Under the pieces are notes generated by a model. The model did no database searches. It saw only the letters and a program-made list of their open reading frames with translations, and was not told the DNA's origin. Below, one piece after another: positions 25,724 through 34,422 of a stretch of 64,000 nucleotides of DNA. The position numbers were made by a program, and so were the translations under genes. The stretch's first letter is position 1; the number at the start of each line of letters is the position of its first letter. The DNA lies in NCBI RefSeq assembly GCF_030371825.1, contig NZ_JAUDDM010000009.1; one strand, given 5' to 3'. The DNA is from Collinsella sp944321445. Lineage in GTDB: Bacteria; Actinomycetota; Coriobacteriia; Coriobacteriales; Coriobacteriaceae.

Positions 25724-28211
25724 TGTAGCGGCCTGTGATGCTGTCCGGGCAGAGGGCGACTTGGTCGGGCGTGCCGGCGCAAACGATGCGGCCGCCACCC
25801 TCGCCGCCGCCCGGGCCCATGTCGATCACGTAGTCGGCGTTTGCAATCATATCGAGGTCGTGCTCAATTACCACGACGGTGGCCCCGTTGTCGATCAGCC
25901 GCTGCAGCACACGCAGCAGCACCTCGACGTCGAGCGGATGCAGGCCGATCGTGGGCTCGTCAAACACGAATAGGGCATCGCCCTGTTTGCGCGTGAGCTC
26001 GCTCGCCAGCTTCAGGCGCTGCGCCTCGCCGCCCGAAAGCGCCGGTGTGGCCTCGCCGAGCGTGAGGTAGCCTAGGCCCAAATCGTGCAGAACCTGCAGT
26101 TTTGCCTTGGCGGTACGCAGATTCGTCTCGGCCAGCACCTCCGCCGCCTGGTCGACCGTGTAGGACAGCAGCTCGGGCAACGAGATATCGCCTGCGAGCT
26201 TGATGCCGTACGCCGCGCGGGCATAGCGCGAACCGCCGCACTCGGGGCAGGGAATGTCGACGTCGGGCAGAAACTGCACGTCGAGCGATATCTGCCCGGT
26301 GCCGTCGCACGTGGAGCAGCGCAAGCTGCCGGTGTTGTACGAGAACGCGCCCGCCTTGAGGCCGGCCTCACGCGCCTCGGGCAGTTTGGCATACGCCCGG
26401 CGCAGGTCGTCGAGCACGCCCGAATACGTTCCCACCGTGGAACGCACGTTGGCGCCGATGGGCGTGGCGTCGATAAGGTTCGCGCGCAAGATTCCGTCGG
26501 CATCCACGGCGCGCACGTGCGCCGGCAGCTGCTCGCCCGCAATAGCAGCGCGCAGTCCAGGGATGAGGCTCTCCAGCACCAGCGTAGTCTTGCCCGAACC
26601 CGACACTCCGGTCACCGCGGTGAGCCTGCCGCGCGGGATATCGACGGATAACGGCTTCACCGTGTGGATTGCGTCCGTATCCAAGTGAATTGCGCCCTGC
26701 TCGAACACCGATTCCGTCGCCGCGCGCTCGCGCACGCGCACAGAGCGTGTGCCCGACAGGAACGGCCCGATGCGCGTTTCGGGCGCAGCCTCTACCTCTT
26801 CCACCGTGCCTTGCGCGATGACGCGCCCGCCGTCCGCACCCGAGCCGGGACCAATCTCAATCAGATGGTCAGCCTGGCGAAGCACGCGCACGTCATGGTC
26901 CACGAGTACCACCGAGTTGCCATCGGCAAGCAGGTCGTCCACCACGCCGAGCAGGCCCTCCACGTTGGAAGGGTGCAGCCCGATCGACGGCTCGTCCAGC
27001 ACATAGAGCACACCACAGGTCCGGTTGCGCACCGCGCGCGCCAACTGCACGCGCTGGCGCTCACCGGTGGAAAGCGTCGAGCTCGCACGGTCGAGCGAGA
27101 GGTAGCCCAAACCCAGCTGCTGCAGGCGCTCCATGGGCTCGACCATCTCCGCGCAAATGGCCTGCGCCATAGCCTGCATGTCAGAAGGCATCAGGCCGGG
27201 CACCGTGGGCACCCAAGCTGCAAGCTCGTCGAGCGTCATGGACGTCGCGTCGGCAAGCGTCATGCCATCGACCATCGGCCCACGGGCGCGTTCGGACAGA
27301 CGCGTGCCGTGACAATCCGGACACACGTCCTCCCGCAGGAACTTGGACACGCGCGCCAGGCCCTTTTCGTCCTTCGCCTTGGAAAGCGCGTTTTCCACCG
27401 TATACACCGCGTTAAAGTACGTGAAATCGAGCTCTGCGAAGTCGTCGCCCTTCTTCGATTGGTAGAGGATGTGCTTCTTTTCCGCCGGGCCGTGGAACAC
27501 GATGTCGCGCTCCTCGGGCGTGAGCTCGCAAAACGGCACGTTCGTGCGCACACCCATGGCGCCGCACACCTGCTTCATGAGATCCCACATAAGCGAGCCC
27601 CAGGGCAAAACGGCGCCGTCATCGATGGAGATGGACTCGTCGGGCACGAGCGTCGCCTCGTCAACCGTGCGCACGATGCCCGTGCCGCCGCAGGTCGGGC
27701 AGGCACCTCCGCTGTTAAAGGCGAGATCCTCCGCGCCCGGCCCCATGAATTGTACGCCGCAGACGGGGCAGGTCGTCATCTGCCCGAGGGCAACATCCAT
27801 GGACGGCGGCACGCGATGGCCGTTGGGGCACACATGGCTGCCCAGGCGCGAGAACAGCAGGCGCAGGTAGTTGAGTAGCTCGGTCGAGGTGCCGAATGTG
27901 GAATGCACGCCGGGGATGCCGGGACGCTGACGCAACGCCAGGGCTGCCGGCACATGCAGGACCTCGTCCACCGTAGCGCGGCCGATCTGCGCGATGCGCC
28001 GGCGCGTGTAGGTGGACAGCGCGTCCAGATAGCGGCGCGACCCTTCCGCGTAAAGCGTGCCGAGCGCCAGCGAGCTCTTGCCCGATCCGGACACGCCAGC
28101 GATGCCCACAAGCTGACCGAGTGGGATATCGACATCGATGTTCTTGAGGTTGTGGACGCGAGCGCCGCGCACCTGGATATGCGTTGGCTGCTCGTAGCTC
28201 GTACGCTTCAT
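25713..28211 (-). CDS. UvrA-type excinuclease ATPase (short, UvrA2-like)
   Basis: An 832-aa protein with two ABC ATPase halves typical of UvrA: GVSGSGKSS, signature LSTGERQRV and LDEPSIGLHP in the first; GVSGSGKTT, LSGGEAQRLK and FDEPTIGLHPLDVE in the second. Zinc-binding Cys motifs (CPTCGG, CPDCHG, CSTCDG, CPECGG) are present. It is about 100 residues shorter than housekeeping UvrA, with the UvrB-binding region apparently reduced, which points to the UvrA2/DrrC class linked to drug tolerance. Start MKRTSYEQPTHIQVRGARVHNL matches the family; GAAAGGGGA precedes it. Its promoter region contains a perfect 72-bp palindrome shared with the divergent LacI-type gene. No uvrB lies nearby. Confidence 0.85.
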   Translation of the reverse strand: MKRTSYEQPTHIQVRGARVHNLKNIDVDIPLGQLVGIAGVSGSGKSSLALGTLYAEGSRRYLDALSTYTRRRIAQIGRATVDEVLHVPAALALRQRPGIPGVHSTFGTSTELLNYLRLLFSRLGSHVCPNGHRVPPSMDVALGQMTTCPVCGVQFMGPGAEDLAFNSGGACPTCGGTGIVRTVDEATLVPDESISIDDGAVLPWGSLMWDLMKQVCGAMGVRTNVPFCELTPEERDIVFHGPAEKKHILYQSKKGDDFAELDFTYFNAVYTVENALSKAKDEKGLARVSKFLREDVCPDCHGTRLSERARGPMVDGMTLADATSMTLDELAAWVPTVPGLMPSDMQAMAQAICAEMVEPMERLQQLGLGYLSLDRASSTLSTGERQRVQLARAVRNRTCGVLYVLDEPSIGLHPSNVEGLLGVVDDLLADGNSVVLVDHDVRVLRQADHLIEIGPGSGADGGRVIAQGTVEEVEAAPETRIGPFLSGTRSVRVRERAATESVFEQGAIHLDTDAIHTVKPLSVDIPRGRLTAVTGVSGSGKTTLVLESLIPGLRAAIAGEQLPAHVRAVDADGILRANLIDATPIGANVRSTVGTYSGVLDDLRRAYAKLPEAREAGLKAGAFSYNTGSLRCSTCDGTGQISLDVQFLPDVDIPCPECGGSRYARAAYGIKLAGDISLPELLSYTVDQAAEVLAETNLRTAKAKLQVLHDLGLGYLTLGEATPALSGGEAQRLKLASELTRKQGDALFVFDEPTIGLHPLDVEVLLRVLQRLIDNGATVVVIEHDLDMIANADYVIDMGPGGGEGGGRIVCAGTPDQVALCPDSITGRYMGK

Positions 28212-28248
28212 GGGCTCCCCTTTCGTGCTACCCTCAAGTATAGGGAAA

Positions 28249-28320
28249 CGCTCCCGCGTGAAATCACCCCAGGGGTTTTGCACATGTGCAAAACCCCTGG
28301 GGTGATTTCACGCGGGAGCG
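28249..28320. repeat. Perfect 72-bp palindrome
   Basis: Positions 28249-28284 are the exact complement of 28285-28320 with no unpaired centre (CACA|TGTG). It lies between the divergent UvrA-type (start 28211) and LacI-type (start 28358) genes. It is too long and exact for an ordinary operator. It could be a double operator, a cruciform, a two-way terminator between promoters, or a mobile palindromic element. Confidence 0.85.
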
Positions 28321-28357
28321 CTGAGGTACAATCCAGTCAGACAACGAGAGGAGCGGC

Positions 28358-29341
28358 ATGGACATCAACACGATCGCGCAGATGGCAGGCGTGTCGCGCG
28401 CCACGGTGTCACGCTACCTGAACGACGGCTATGTATCGCAGGAGAAGCGCGCGGCCATCAAACGCGTGATCGATCAGACCGGATATGTCCCCTCTCGCCA
28501 GGCGAAAACGCTGCGTACCGGCAAAACGGACGTTGTGGGGGTCATCATCCCTAAAATCAACTCCGCATCGATCTCGCGCATGGTCGCCGGCATCACACGG
28601 GTTCTCAACGATGCGGGCTACCAGATCTTGCTCGCCAACACCGACAACGACGCGTCGCGCGAGATTGGCTTTTTGCGCCTGTTCACCGAGCGCCGCCAGG
28701 TCGACGGCATCATTTTGATGGGCACGGTATTCACGCCGGAACACCAAACCGCGCTAAAGGAATGTCGCGTGCCCGTTGTCATCCTCGACCAGCTTTTGGC
28801 CGGATGGCCCTGCGTGCACCAAGATGACTACGCCGCCACGCGCGAGATTGCCGACCTTGTTTTGAAAACCTCCAAAGCCCCCGGCTACATAGGCGTTTTG
28901 GAAGAGGACGTCTCGGCCGGCGAACTGCGCCATCGCGGATTTTTGGACAGCTGTGCCGCACGCGGCGTCGATGTGGCCGAAGATGCGCAGGCCGTAGCCG
29001 AATTCACCGTCGACTCGGGCTATTCGTGCGCCGAGGGCATTATGGGTGCACGCCCCGAGACCGACGCCCTGGTGTGCGCGACCGACTCGATCGCCTACGG
29101 TGCCCTCACCTACCTGCGCGAACACGGCATTCGCGTGCCCGAAGACGTACAGGTTACCGGCGTGGGCGACGGCGAGCTATCGCAAATTGTGACCCCGCGG
29201 CTCACAACGGTGCACCACCATTACAAGACCTCGGGCTCCGAGGCCGCCAAAATGCTTTTGGGCCTTATGACCGGCACCGACACCGTCCCGCGCGAGATCA
29301 AGATGGGGTACGAGATCGTCAGGCGCGCCTCGACGCGGTAG
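28358..29341 (+). CDS. LacI family repressor, likely of the sucrose operon
   Basis: A 327-aa LacI/GalR-type regulator. The N-terminal helix-turn-helix is MDINTIAQMAGVSRATVSRYLNDG, followed by the hinge region and a periplasmic-binding-like sugar domain (for example GVIIPKINSASISRMVAGIT and VQVTGVGDGELSQIVTPRLT). It lies directly ahead of the sucrose PTS and GH32 genes, so it should be their ScrR/SacR-type repressor, released by sucrose-6-phosphate or a related sugar. GAGAGGAG precedes the ATG. The 184-bp gap after it holds repeated operator-like sites. Confidence 0.85.
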   Translation: MDINTIAQMAGVSRATVSRYLNDGYVSQEKRAAIKRVIDQTGYVPSRQAKTLRTGKTDVVGVIIPKINSASISRMVAGITRVLNDAGYQILLANTDNDASREIGFLRLFTERRQVDGIILMGTVFTPEHQTALKECRVPVVILDQLLAGWPCVHQDDYAATREIADLVLKTSKAPGYIGVLEEDVSAGELRHRGFLDSCAARGVDVAEDAQAVAEFTVDSGYSCAEGIMGARPETDALVCATDSIAYGALTYLREHGIRVPEDVQVTGVGDGELSQIVTPRLTTVHHHYKTSGSEAAKMLLGLMTGTDTVPREIKMGYEIVRRASTR

Positions 29342-29371
29342 CAGCTCCCCGCACTTCACACGCCCGAACAC

Positions 29372-29490
29372 CCAACCGTTCACCGATCGGTTGGTACCGT
29401 TCATATATGAGATCGATTCCATATTAATATAGCTCCCCTTTCTCGTATATCGTTTGTTATGAGAACGATTCCATATAAAACCGTTCTCTT
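29372..29490 (+). promoter_or_regulatory. Operator/promoter region of the sucrose PTS gene
   Basis: Several elements lie between the repressor and the PTS gene. CCAACCG...CGGTTGG (29372-29394) contains the palindrome ACCGATCGGT. A direct repeat, TATGAGA(T/A)CGATTCCATAT, begins at 29406 and at 29458, 52 bp apart. The second copy is part of an inverted repeat GAGAACG...CGTTCTC. The region is markedly AT-rich, and TATTAATATAG may hold a -10 box. These are good candidates for LacI-type repressor sites. Confidence 0.6.
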
Positions 29491-29525
29491 TGCACACGAG
29501 TGATCCATCGAAGAAAGGGGTTTCA

Positions 29526-31478
29526 ATGGCACTCGATTACACCAAAGCCGCTCAAGAGGTGCTTGACGCCATCGGCGGCGCGGACAACGTCGTTTCGGCT
29601 GCGCACTGCGCAACGCGCCTGCGCCTCGTGCTGGCCGACGACTCCAAGGTCGACCAAGCGGCCGTGGATAACGCCTTGGGCGCCAAGGGCAACTTCCAGG
29701 CTTCCGGCCAGCTGCAGGTGATCTACGGCACCGGCACCGTCAACAAGGTCTACGACGAGTTCATCCGCCTTGGCAACATCACCGCAGCCACCAAGGCCGA
29801 GGCCAAGGCCGCCGCAGCCGAGCAGCAGAAGAACCCGTTCATGCGCGCCATCAAGCTGCTGGGCGATGTCTTCGTGCCCATCATTCCCGCCATCGTGGCC
29901 TCCGGCCTGCTGCTGGGCATCCTATCGGCGCTCTCGTTCATGGACTCCAACGGCTTCATCACGCTCGACACCAACAACGCCTGGTATCAGATCCTGAACC
30001 TCGTCTCCAACACGGCGTTCACCTTCCTGCAGATCCTGATCGGCTACTCCGCGGCGAGCGCCTTCGGCGCCAATCCATACCTCGGCGCCGTCATCGGCAT
30101 GCTGCTCATCAACCCGGGCCTGCAGAATGCCAACACCGTGGCCACCGAGGGCGTGCAGCAGACTTTCACCGTCATCCCCGGCCTGTACTCCATCGAATGG
30201 ACCGGCTATCAGGGGCACGTGATCCCCATCGTCATAGCCGCCGGCATCCTCGCCTTTATCGAGAAGCGCCTGCACAAGGTCGTGCCCGAGGCCTTCGATC
30301 TGTTCGTGACCCCGCTCGTTTCCGTTGCCGCAACCGCCTACATCGTCATGCTCGCCGTCGGCCCCGTCTTCGTGTGGGCTGAGAATGCTATCCTCGGCGC
30401 CATCCAGCTGCTGCTCACCCTGCCGCTCGGCCTCGGCTCCCTCATCATGGGCGCCCTGTACGCACCGACCGTCGTCACCGGCATCCACCAGATGTACACC
30501 ACCATCGACCTCGGCCAGATCGCGAGCTACGGCGTGACCTACTGGCTGCCGCTCGCCAGCGCCGCCAACATCGGCCAGGCTGGAGCCGCCCTCGCCGTTG
30601 CCCTCAAGACCCGCGACGTCAAGATCCGCTCCCTGGCGCTGCCCTCCTCGCTCTCCGCGTTCATGGGCATCACCGAGCCGGCCATCTTCGGTGTGAACCT
30701 GCGCTTCTTCAAGCCCTTCGTGGCCGGCTGCATCGGCGGCGGCCTGGGTGCCATGTTCGCCTCCGTCGCCGGCCTGGCCGCCTCGGGCACCGGCGTCACC
30801 GGCATCTTCGGCATCCTGCTGTGCCTGAACCAGCCCGTGCAGTACATCATCATGTTCGCCATCGCAGGCATCGTGAGCTTCGCCATCTCATTCATGCTCT
30901 ATCGCGACGAGACGCCGGCCCAAGACACCGCCAGTACCACCCCGGCTGTTGAGGCCGCTCCCGCTGCGGCCGAGCCTGCACCTGCCCCCTCTGGTCCCAC
31001 TCCGACCTCTGAGCCCGCTGCAGCCCTGCCCGCTTCGATCGTGGCGCCCCTCGCCGGCAATGCCATCCCCATGGAACAGGTATCCGACCCGGTCTTTGCC
31101 AGCGGCGTTATGGGCGGCGGCATCGCCATCGTTCCCAGCGAGGGCAAGCTGTACGCCCCCGCCGACGGCAAGGTGATCGTTCTCGCCGATACCGGCCACG
31201 CCGTGGGCATCGCCGCCGACAACGGCGCCGAGATCCTTATGCACGTGGGTATCGACACCGTTGGGCTTGAAGGCAAGCCCTTCACCGCGCACGTCAAGGT
31301 GGGCGACCACGTGAACGCAGGTCAGCTGCTCATGGACATCGACCTCGACTACATCCGCGCGCAGGGGCTCGACACCGTCACCCCCATCATCATCACCAAC
31401 ACGGCATCCTACGAGGCCGTGGAGCCGTGCGCGAACGGCCCGGTGAAGGTCGGCGACCAGGTCGTCACCGCACGCTAA
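29526..31478 (+). CDS. PTS sucrose-type transporter subunit IIBCA
   Basis: A 650-aa fused phosphotransferase permease that imports and phosphorylates its sugar. The IIB domain (about 1-85) has the phospho-Cys motif AAHCATRLRLVL. The IIC membrane domain (about 105-460) carries IPAIVASGLLLGILSAL and GLYSIEWTGYQGHVIPI, the latter typical of the sucrose/trehalose group. A Pro/Ala linker follows, then a IIA(Glc)-type domain with the phospho-His motif ILMHVGIDTVGLEGKPF. A covalently attached IIA is less usual for sucrose permeases and makes the transporter self-sufficient apart from EI and HPr. The ATG at 29526 follows AAGAAAGGGG. The GH32 enzyme gene follows and supports sucrose as substrate. Confidence 0.9.
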   Translation: MALDYTKAAQEVLDAIGGADNVVSAAHCATRLRLVLADDSKVDQAAVDNALGAKGNFQASGQLQVIYGTGTVNKVYDEFIRLGNITAATKAEAKAAAAEQQKNPFMRAIKLLGDVFVPIIPAIVASGLLLGILSALSFMDSNGFITLDTNNAWYQILNLVSNTAFTFLQILIGYSAASAFGANPYLGAVIGMLLINPGLQNANTVATEGVQQTFTVIPGLYSIEWTGYQGHVIPIVIAAGILAFIEKRLHKVVPEAFDLFVTPLVSVAATAYIVMLAVGPVFVWAENAILGAIQLLLTLPLGLGSLIMGALYAPTVVTGIHQMYTTIDLGQIASYGVTYWLPLASAANIGQAGAALAVALKTRDVKIRSLALPSSLSAFMGITEPAIFGVNLRFFKPFVAGCIGGGLGAMFASVAGLAASGTGVTGIFGILLCLNQPVQYIIMFAIAGIVSFAISFMLYRDETPAQDTASTTPAVEAAPAAAEPAPAPSGPTPTSEPAAALPASIVAPLAGNAIPMEQVSDPVFASGVMGGGIAIVPSEGKLYAPADGKVIVLADTGHAVGIAADNGAEILMHVGIDTVGLEGKPFTAHVKVGDHVNAGQLLMDIDLDYIRAQGLDTVTPIIITNTASYEAVEPCANGPVKVGDQVVTAR

Positions 31479-31590
31479 CCCCCGCGGCCCGGCGCATGCA
31501 CGCGCGCGGCCGCACACGGCCGCCCGGCACAACCGTCGGGCGGCCGCTCCTCTCGTATACGTTTCGATGCAACGACTGCAAGGAGGCACC

Positions 31591-33009
31591 ATGGCAGATG
31601 ACCGCTGGCGCATGGGATTTCATCTCATGCCGCCCATCGGCTGGCTGAACGACCCGAACGGCCTGTGCCAGCTCAACGGCGTGTACCACGTGTTTCATCA
31701 GTACAGCCCTGACTGGCCGCAGCCCGGCGCACCGCGCGGCTGGGGACATGCGACCAGCACCGATTTGGCGCACTGGGAACATCACGGTATGGTGATCAGC
31801 CCCGATACGCCCGATGAGGCATCGGGCTCCTACTCCGGCTGTGCGCTCGTGATGCCCAAGGCCGCTCCGAACGGCAGCGACGCCGTGCGCTTCTATTACA
31901 CGGGCAACGTTAAGGAGCAGGGAGATTTCGACTACATCCTTACGGGCCGGCGCGCTACGCAGATTCTCATTGAGAGCGACGACGGCTTTGCGATGGGCGA
32001 CAAGCAGGTTTTGCTCCGCAACGCCGACTACCCCGCGTTTTGCAGCTGCCACGTGCGCGACCCCAAGGTGTGGCGCGACGCGGACGGCACCTGGTGGATG
32101 ATCCTGGGCGCCCGCGACGTCGAGAGCACGGGCCTTGTGCTCGTACTGCGCTCCAAAGACGGCTATACCTGGGAAAATGCTCACCAGGTCCGCTCCGACG
32201 CGCCGTTTGGCTTCATGTGGGAGTGTCCCGACCGCGTGGTGCTAGACGGCAACACCTACCTCTCCTGCTGTCCCCAGGGTATGCAGGCCTATCCCTGGTC
32301 GCACGGCCTGCGCGACCAGGCGGGTTACTTCCCGCTTCCCGCCGGATGCGATCTAAGCGATGCAGATTCCGCCGTTCGTGCCGATGAATTCGCGCTGTGG
32401 GATAACGGCTTTGACTTCTACGCCCCGCAGACGTTTACGGACGCACAGGGCCGCACGCTGCTCATCGCCTGGATGGGCATGCCCGAAGCGCCGTATGTGA
32501 GCGCACCAAACGATCTTACCTGGTGCCACTGCCTGACCGTCCCGCGCGTGCTTTCGCGCCTGGAGGACGGAAGCATCGCGCAGCAACCGGCCCCCGAGCT
32601 CAAGGTCCTGCGCGGCGAGAAGGTCGAGCTGGCCGGCGCGGGCACCTCGGCGCTTCTTGAGCACCGCGCCGATATAGAGGTCGACGGTATCGACGGCCCG
32701 TTCTTCCTCACCCTCGACGATGCGCTCGAGATTGCCTACGACGGCAGTGCATTCACGCTGCGCTTCCTGGATATCGAGGGCGTCGGCGCCGGTCGAACCT
32801 TCCGCAACTCCGCGCTTGAGGCCCTGCACGACCTGCGCGTGCTGGTTGATGACTCGGCCGTTGAGGTCTTTGCGAACGGAGGCCGCCTGGCGCTGGCCAC
32901 GCGCTGGTTCCCCACAGCCGACGCGCTGCGCGTATCCCTTGAGGGCACGTGCTCCGCAGCCGTCGCATGGCCCATGGGCGACGGCGTGCGCGCAACGTAT
33001 ACGCAGTAG
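31591..33009 (+). CDS. scrB: GH32 sucrose-6-phosphate hydrolase
   Basis: A 472-aa intracellular family 32 glycosidase that splits sucrose-6-phosphate into glucose-6-phosphate and fructose. The three catalytic motifs are visible: WLNDPNG (nucleophile Asp) near residue 16, RDPKVW (transition-state stabiliser) near 157, and WECPD (acid/base Glu) near 214. A C-terminal beta-sandwich follows. There is no signal peptide. AAGGAGG lies 6 nt before the ATG at 31591. It is the last gene of the lacI-PTS-GH32 unit, closed by a strong terminator. Confidence 0.9.
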   Translation: MADDRWRMGFHLMPPIGWLNDPNGLCQLNGVYHVFHQYSPDWPQPGAPRGWGHATSTDLAHWEHHGMVISPDTPDEASGSYSGCALVMPKAAPNGSDAVRFYYTGNVKEQGDFDYILTGRRATQILIESDDGFAMGDKQVLLRNADYPAFCSCHVRDPKVWRDADGTWWMILGARDVESTGLVLVLRSKDGYTWENAHQVRSDAPFGFMWECPDRVVLDGNTYLSCCPQGMQAYPWSHGLRDQAGYFPLPAGCDLSDADSAVRADEFALWDNGFDFYAPQTFTDAQGRTLLIAWMGMPEAPYVSAPNDLTWCHCLTVPRVLSRLEDGSIAQQPAPELKVLRGEKVELAGAGTSALLEHRADIEVDGIDGPFFLTLDDALEIAYDGSAFTLRFLDIEGVGAGRTFRNSALEALHDLRVLVDDSAVEVFANGGRLALATRWFPTADALRVSLEGTCSAAVAWPMGDGVRATYTQ

Positions 33010-33035
33010 CTGCCATACCCGCCTGCCCGCACACA

Positions 33036-33081
33036 AAGCGGCCGGCTTCCGCCCGATTGTGCGGAAGCCGGCCGCTTTTTT
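33036..33081. terminator. Strong terminator of the sucrose operon
   Basis: A perfect 17-bp stem (AAGCGGCCGGCTTCCGC and complement), an 8-nt loop and a T6 run. It may also serve the convergent gene at 33102. Confidence 0.9.
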
Positions 33082-33101
33082 CCTTTGGGTGGGACAAACG
33101 G

Positions 33102-33434
33102 TTAATCGTCTCCCCCACCGAAGATCTCCATGATGTCACCCAAGGCGGACAGCGGGCTGTTTTTCTTCTTCGCCTTGTAATCCTTGCGCGCGTAATCGTG
33201 ATAGTCGCGATGGTCGTGGCTGTCACGACGGTCGCGGTCGTCGCGGCGGTCGCGGTCGTCGCGACGCTCGTCATATACCGCGTATTCGCGCTGCGCCCCG
33301 CGAGCGCGCTCGACGATCTTGTCCAGCTCGCCGCGATCGAGCCAAATGCCGCGGCACTCGGGGCAGTAGTCGATCTCAACGCCGTTTTTCTCGGACATGA
33401 GCAGGGTAACGTCTTTGCATACCGGACACTTCAT
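33102..33434 (-). CDS. Zinc-ribbon protein (zf-TFIIB family)
   Basis: A 110-aa protein. The N-terminal 42 residues form the zf-TFIIB ribbon: MKCPVCKDVTLLMSEKNGVE followed by IDYCPECRGIWLDRGELDKI, with two CxxC pairs. The middle is a low-complexity stretch of Arg, Asp and His (repeats of RRDDRDRRD) and the C-terminus has a short basic segment and a Gly/Asp end. Proteins of this kind are widespread but of unknown role. GAGGAGTCC precedes the ATG. Confidence 0.8.
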   Translation of the reverse strand: MKCPVCKDVTLLMSEKNGVEIDYCPECRGIWLDRGELDKIVERARGAQREYAVYDERRDDRDRRDDRDRRDSHDHRDYHDYARKDYKAKKKNSPLSALGDIMEIFGGGDD

Positions 33435-33523
33435 GGACTCCTCAACCTTTCTGTTGGTGGGGTGTTGCCGTTACGGCATATGTACCCACCGTTGAGGTGT
33501 CGGTATTCCCACAACAGCAAGAA

Positions 33524-33562
33524 GGCTGCCCTGGCACTCCTTTATGGGGAGGCGGGGCAGCC
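33524..33562 (-). terminator. Probable terminator of the HdeD-like gene
   Basis: GGCTGCCC and GGGCAGCC pair around a long loop, 40 bp after the stop at 33604. The minus strand continues TTCTTGCTG. Confidence 0.5.
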
Positions 33563-33603
33563 GAACCGTGCGCTGCGGCACCATGCCGGAAGGGCCTTTC
33601 CCC

Positions 33604-34212
33604 TTACAGATCGAGCCGCTTGGCCGCAAACGCCTCCACAAGCAGCGTGATGCCGCCGACGATAAGATAGGCGGCCAGCAGGTAGCCCAGCACCAAGCTC
33701 GAAAAGACCGGCATGAGGATGAAGACGATGCCCAGCACGATATTGAACACGCCTGTTACCGTGCCCATTGACGCATGGGGCATGCGGAAGTACTTCATTT
33801 GGCGCGCAAACGAGATGCGCTCGACACCGGTGAGAATGAAGAGGAAGGCAAGCAGGTACACCAAGGTGCCCGCGGTGAGAACAGCGGGAAGCGCAAGGAA
33901 CATGATGCCCAACAGGCCGTTGAGGATGCCCGAGACCACCAGCGCCGAGTTGCGGAACAGCTCCGGGGTCTTGATGTACGCATACACCTGCCCCACGCCG
34001 TGAACCACCAGCGCCACACCCGCAACCAACTGAATTGCGGCGTACAGGCTGTACGGTGCGGCAATGGCGAACACGCCGGCGAGCACGAGCACCGCGCCCC
34101 AGGCGATCATCGCCGCCTTGGTGCGTTTGACCTGCGCGTTCCACCGGTCCACGAAATCTTTTTTGTAGTCGAATCTGGAATCGAACATCTGCATGGCGTT
34201 CACCTCGAACAT
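33604..34212 (-). CDS. HdeD/DUF308-like membrane protein
   Basis: A 202-aa protein with a short charged N-terminus and six hydrophobic helices arranged as repeated pairs (for example IAWGAVLVLAGVFAIAAPYS and LGYLLAAYLIVGGITLLVEA), as in the HdeD/DUF308 family linked to acid stress in enterobacteria. Two ATG starts are possible: 34212 (AAGGGG before it) and 34194 (GAGGTG before it); the longer one is given. The role here is unknown. Confidence 0.75.
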   Translation of the reverse strand: MFEVNAMQMFDSRFDYKKDFVDRWNAQVKRTKAAMIAWGAVLVLAGVFAIAAPYSLYAAIQLVAGVALVVHGVGQVYAYIKTPELFRNSALVVSGILNGLLGIMFLALPAVLTAGTLVYLLAFLFILTGVERISFARQMKYFRMPHASMGTVTGVFNIVLGIVFILMPVFSSLVLGYLLAAYLIVGGITLLVEAFAAKRLDL

Positions 34213-34422
34213 CGGCGACCCCTTGCACGAAACCCAAGGAGCCATAAGGGTGACGCTCTTCTACCCTCACAGGAATTCCTAATCAGGCGACGAGAAGCCC
34301 GCTGACACCCCATATTTCCTACATGCTAAATAGGTTTATAGCGTAGAAAAGCACAAGCATAGCGCTAGCGGCCTTGGTAACAGATCCTCAACGGCCCCCA
34401 CCATGTCGAACAGGTAGGCGGC

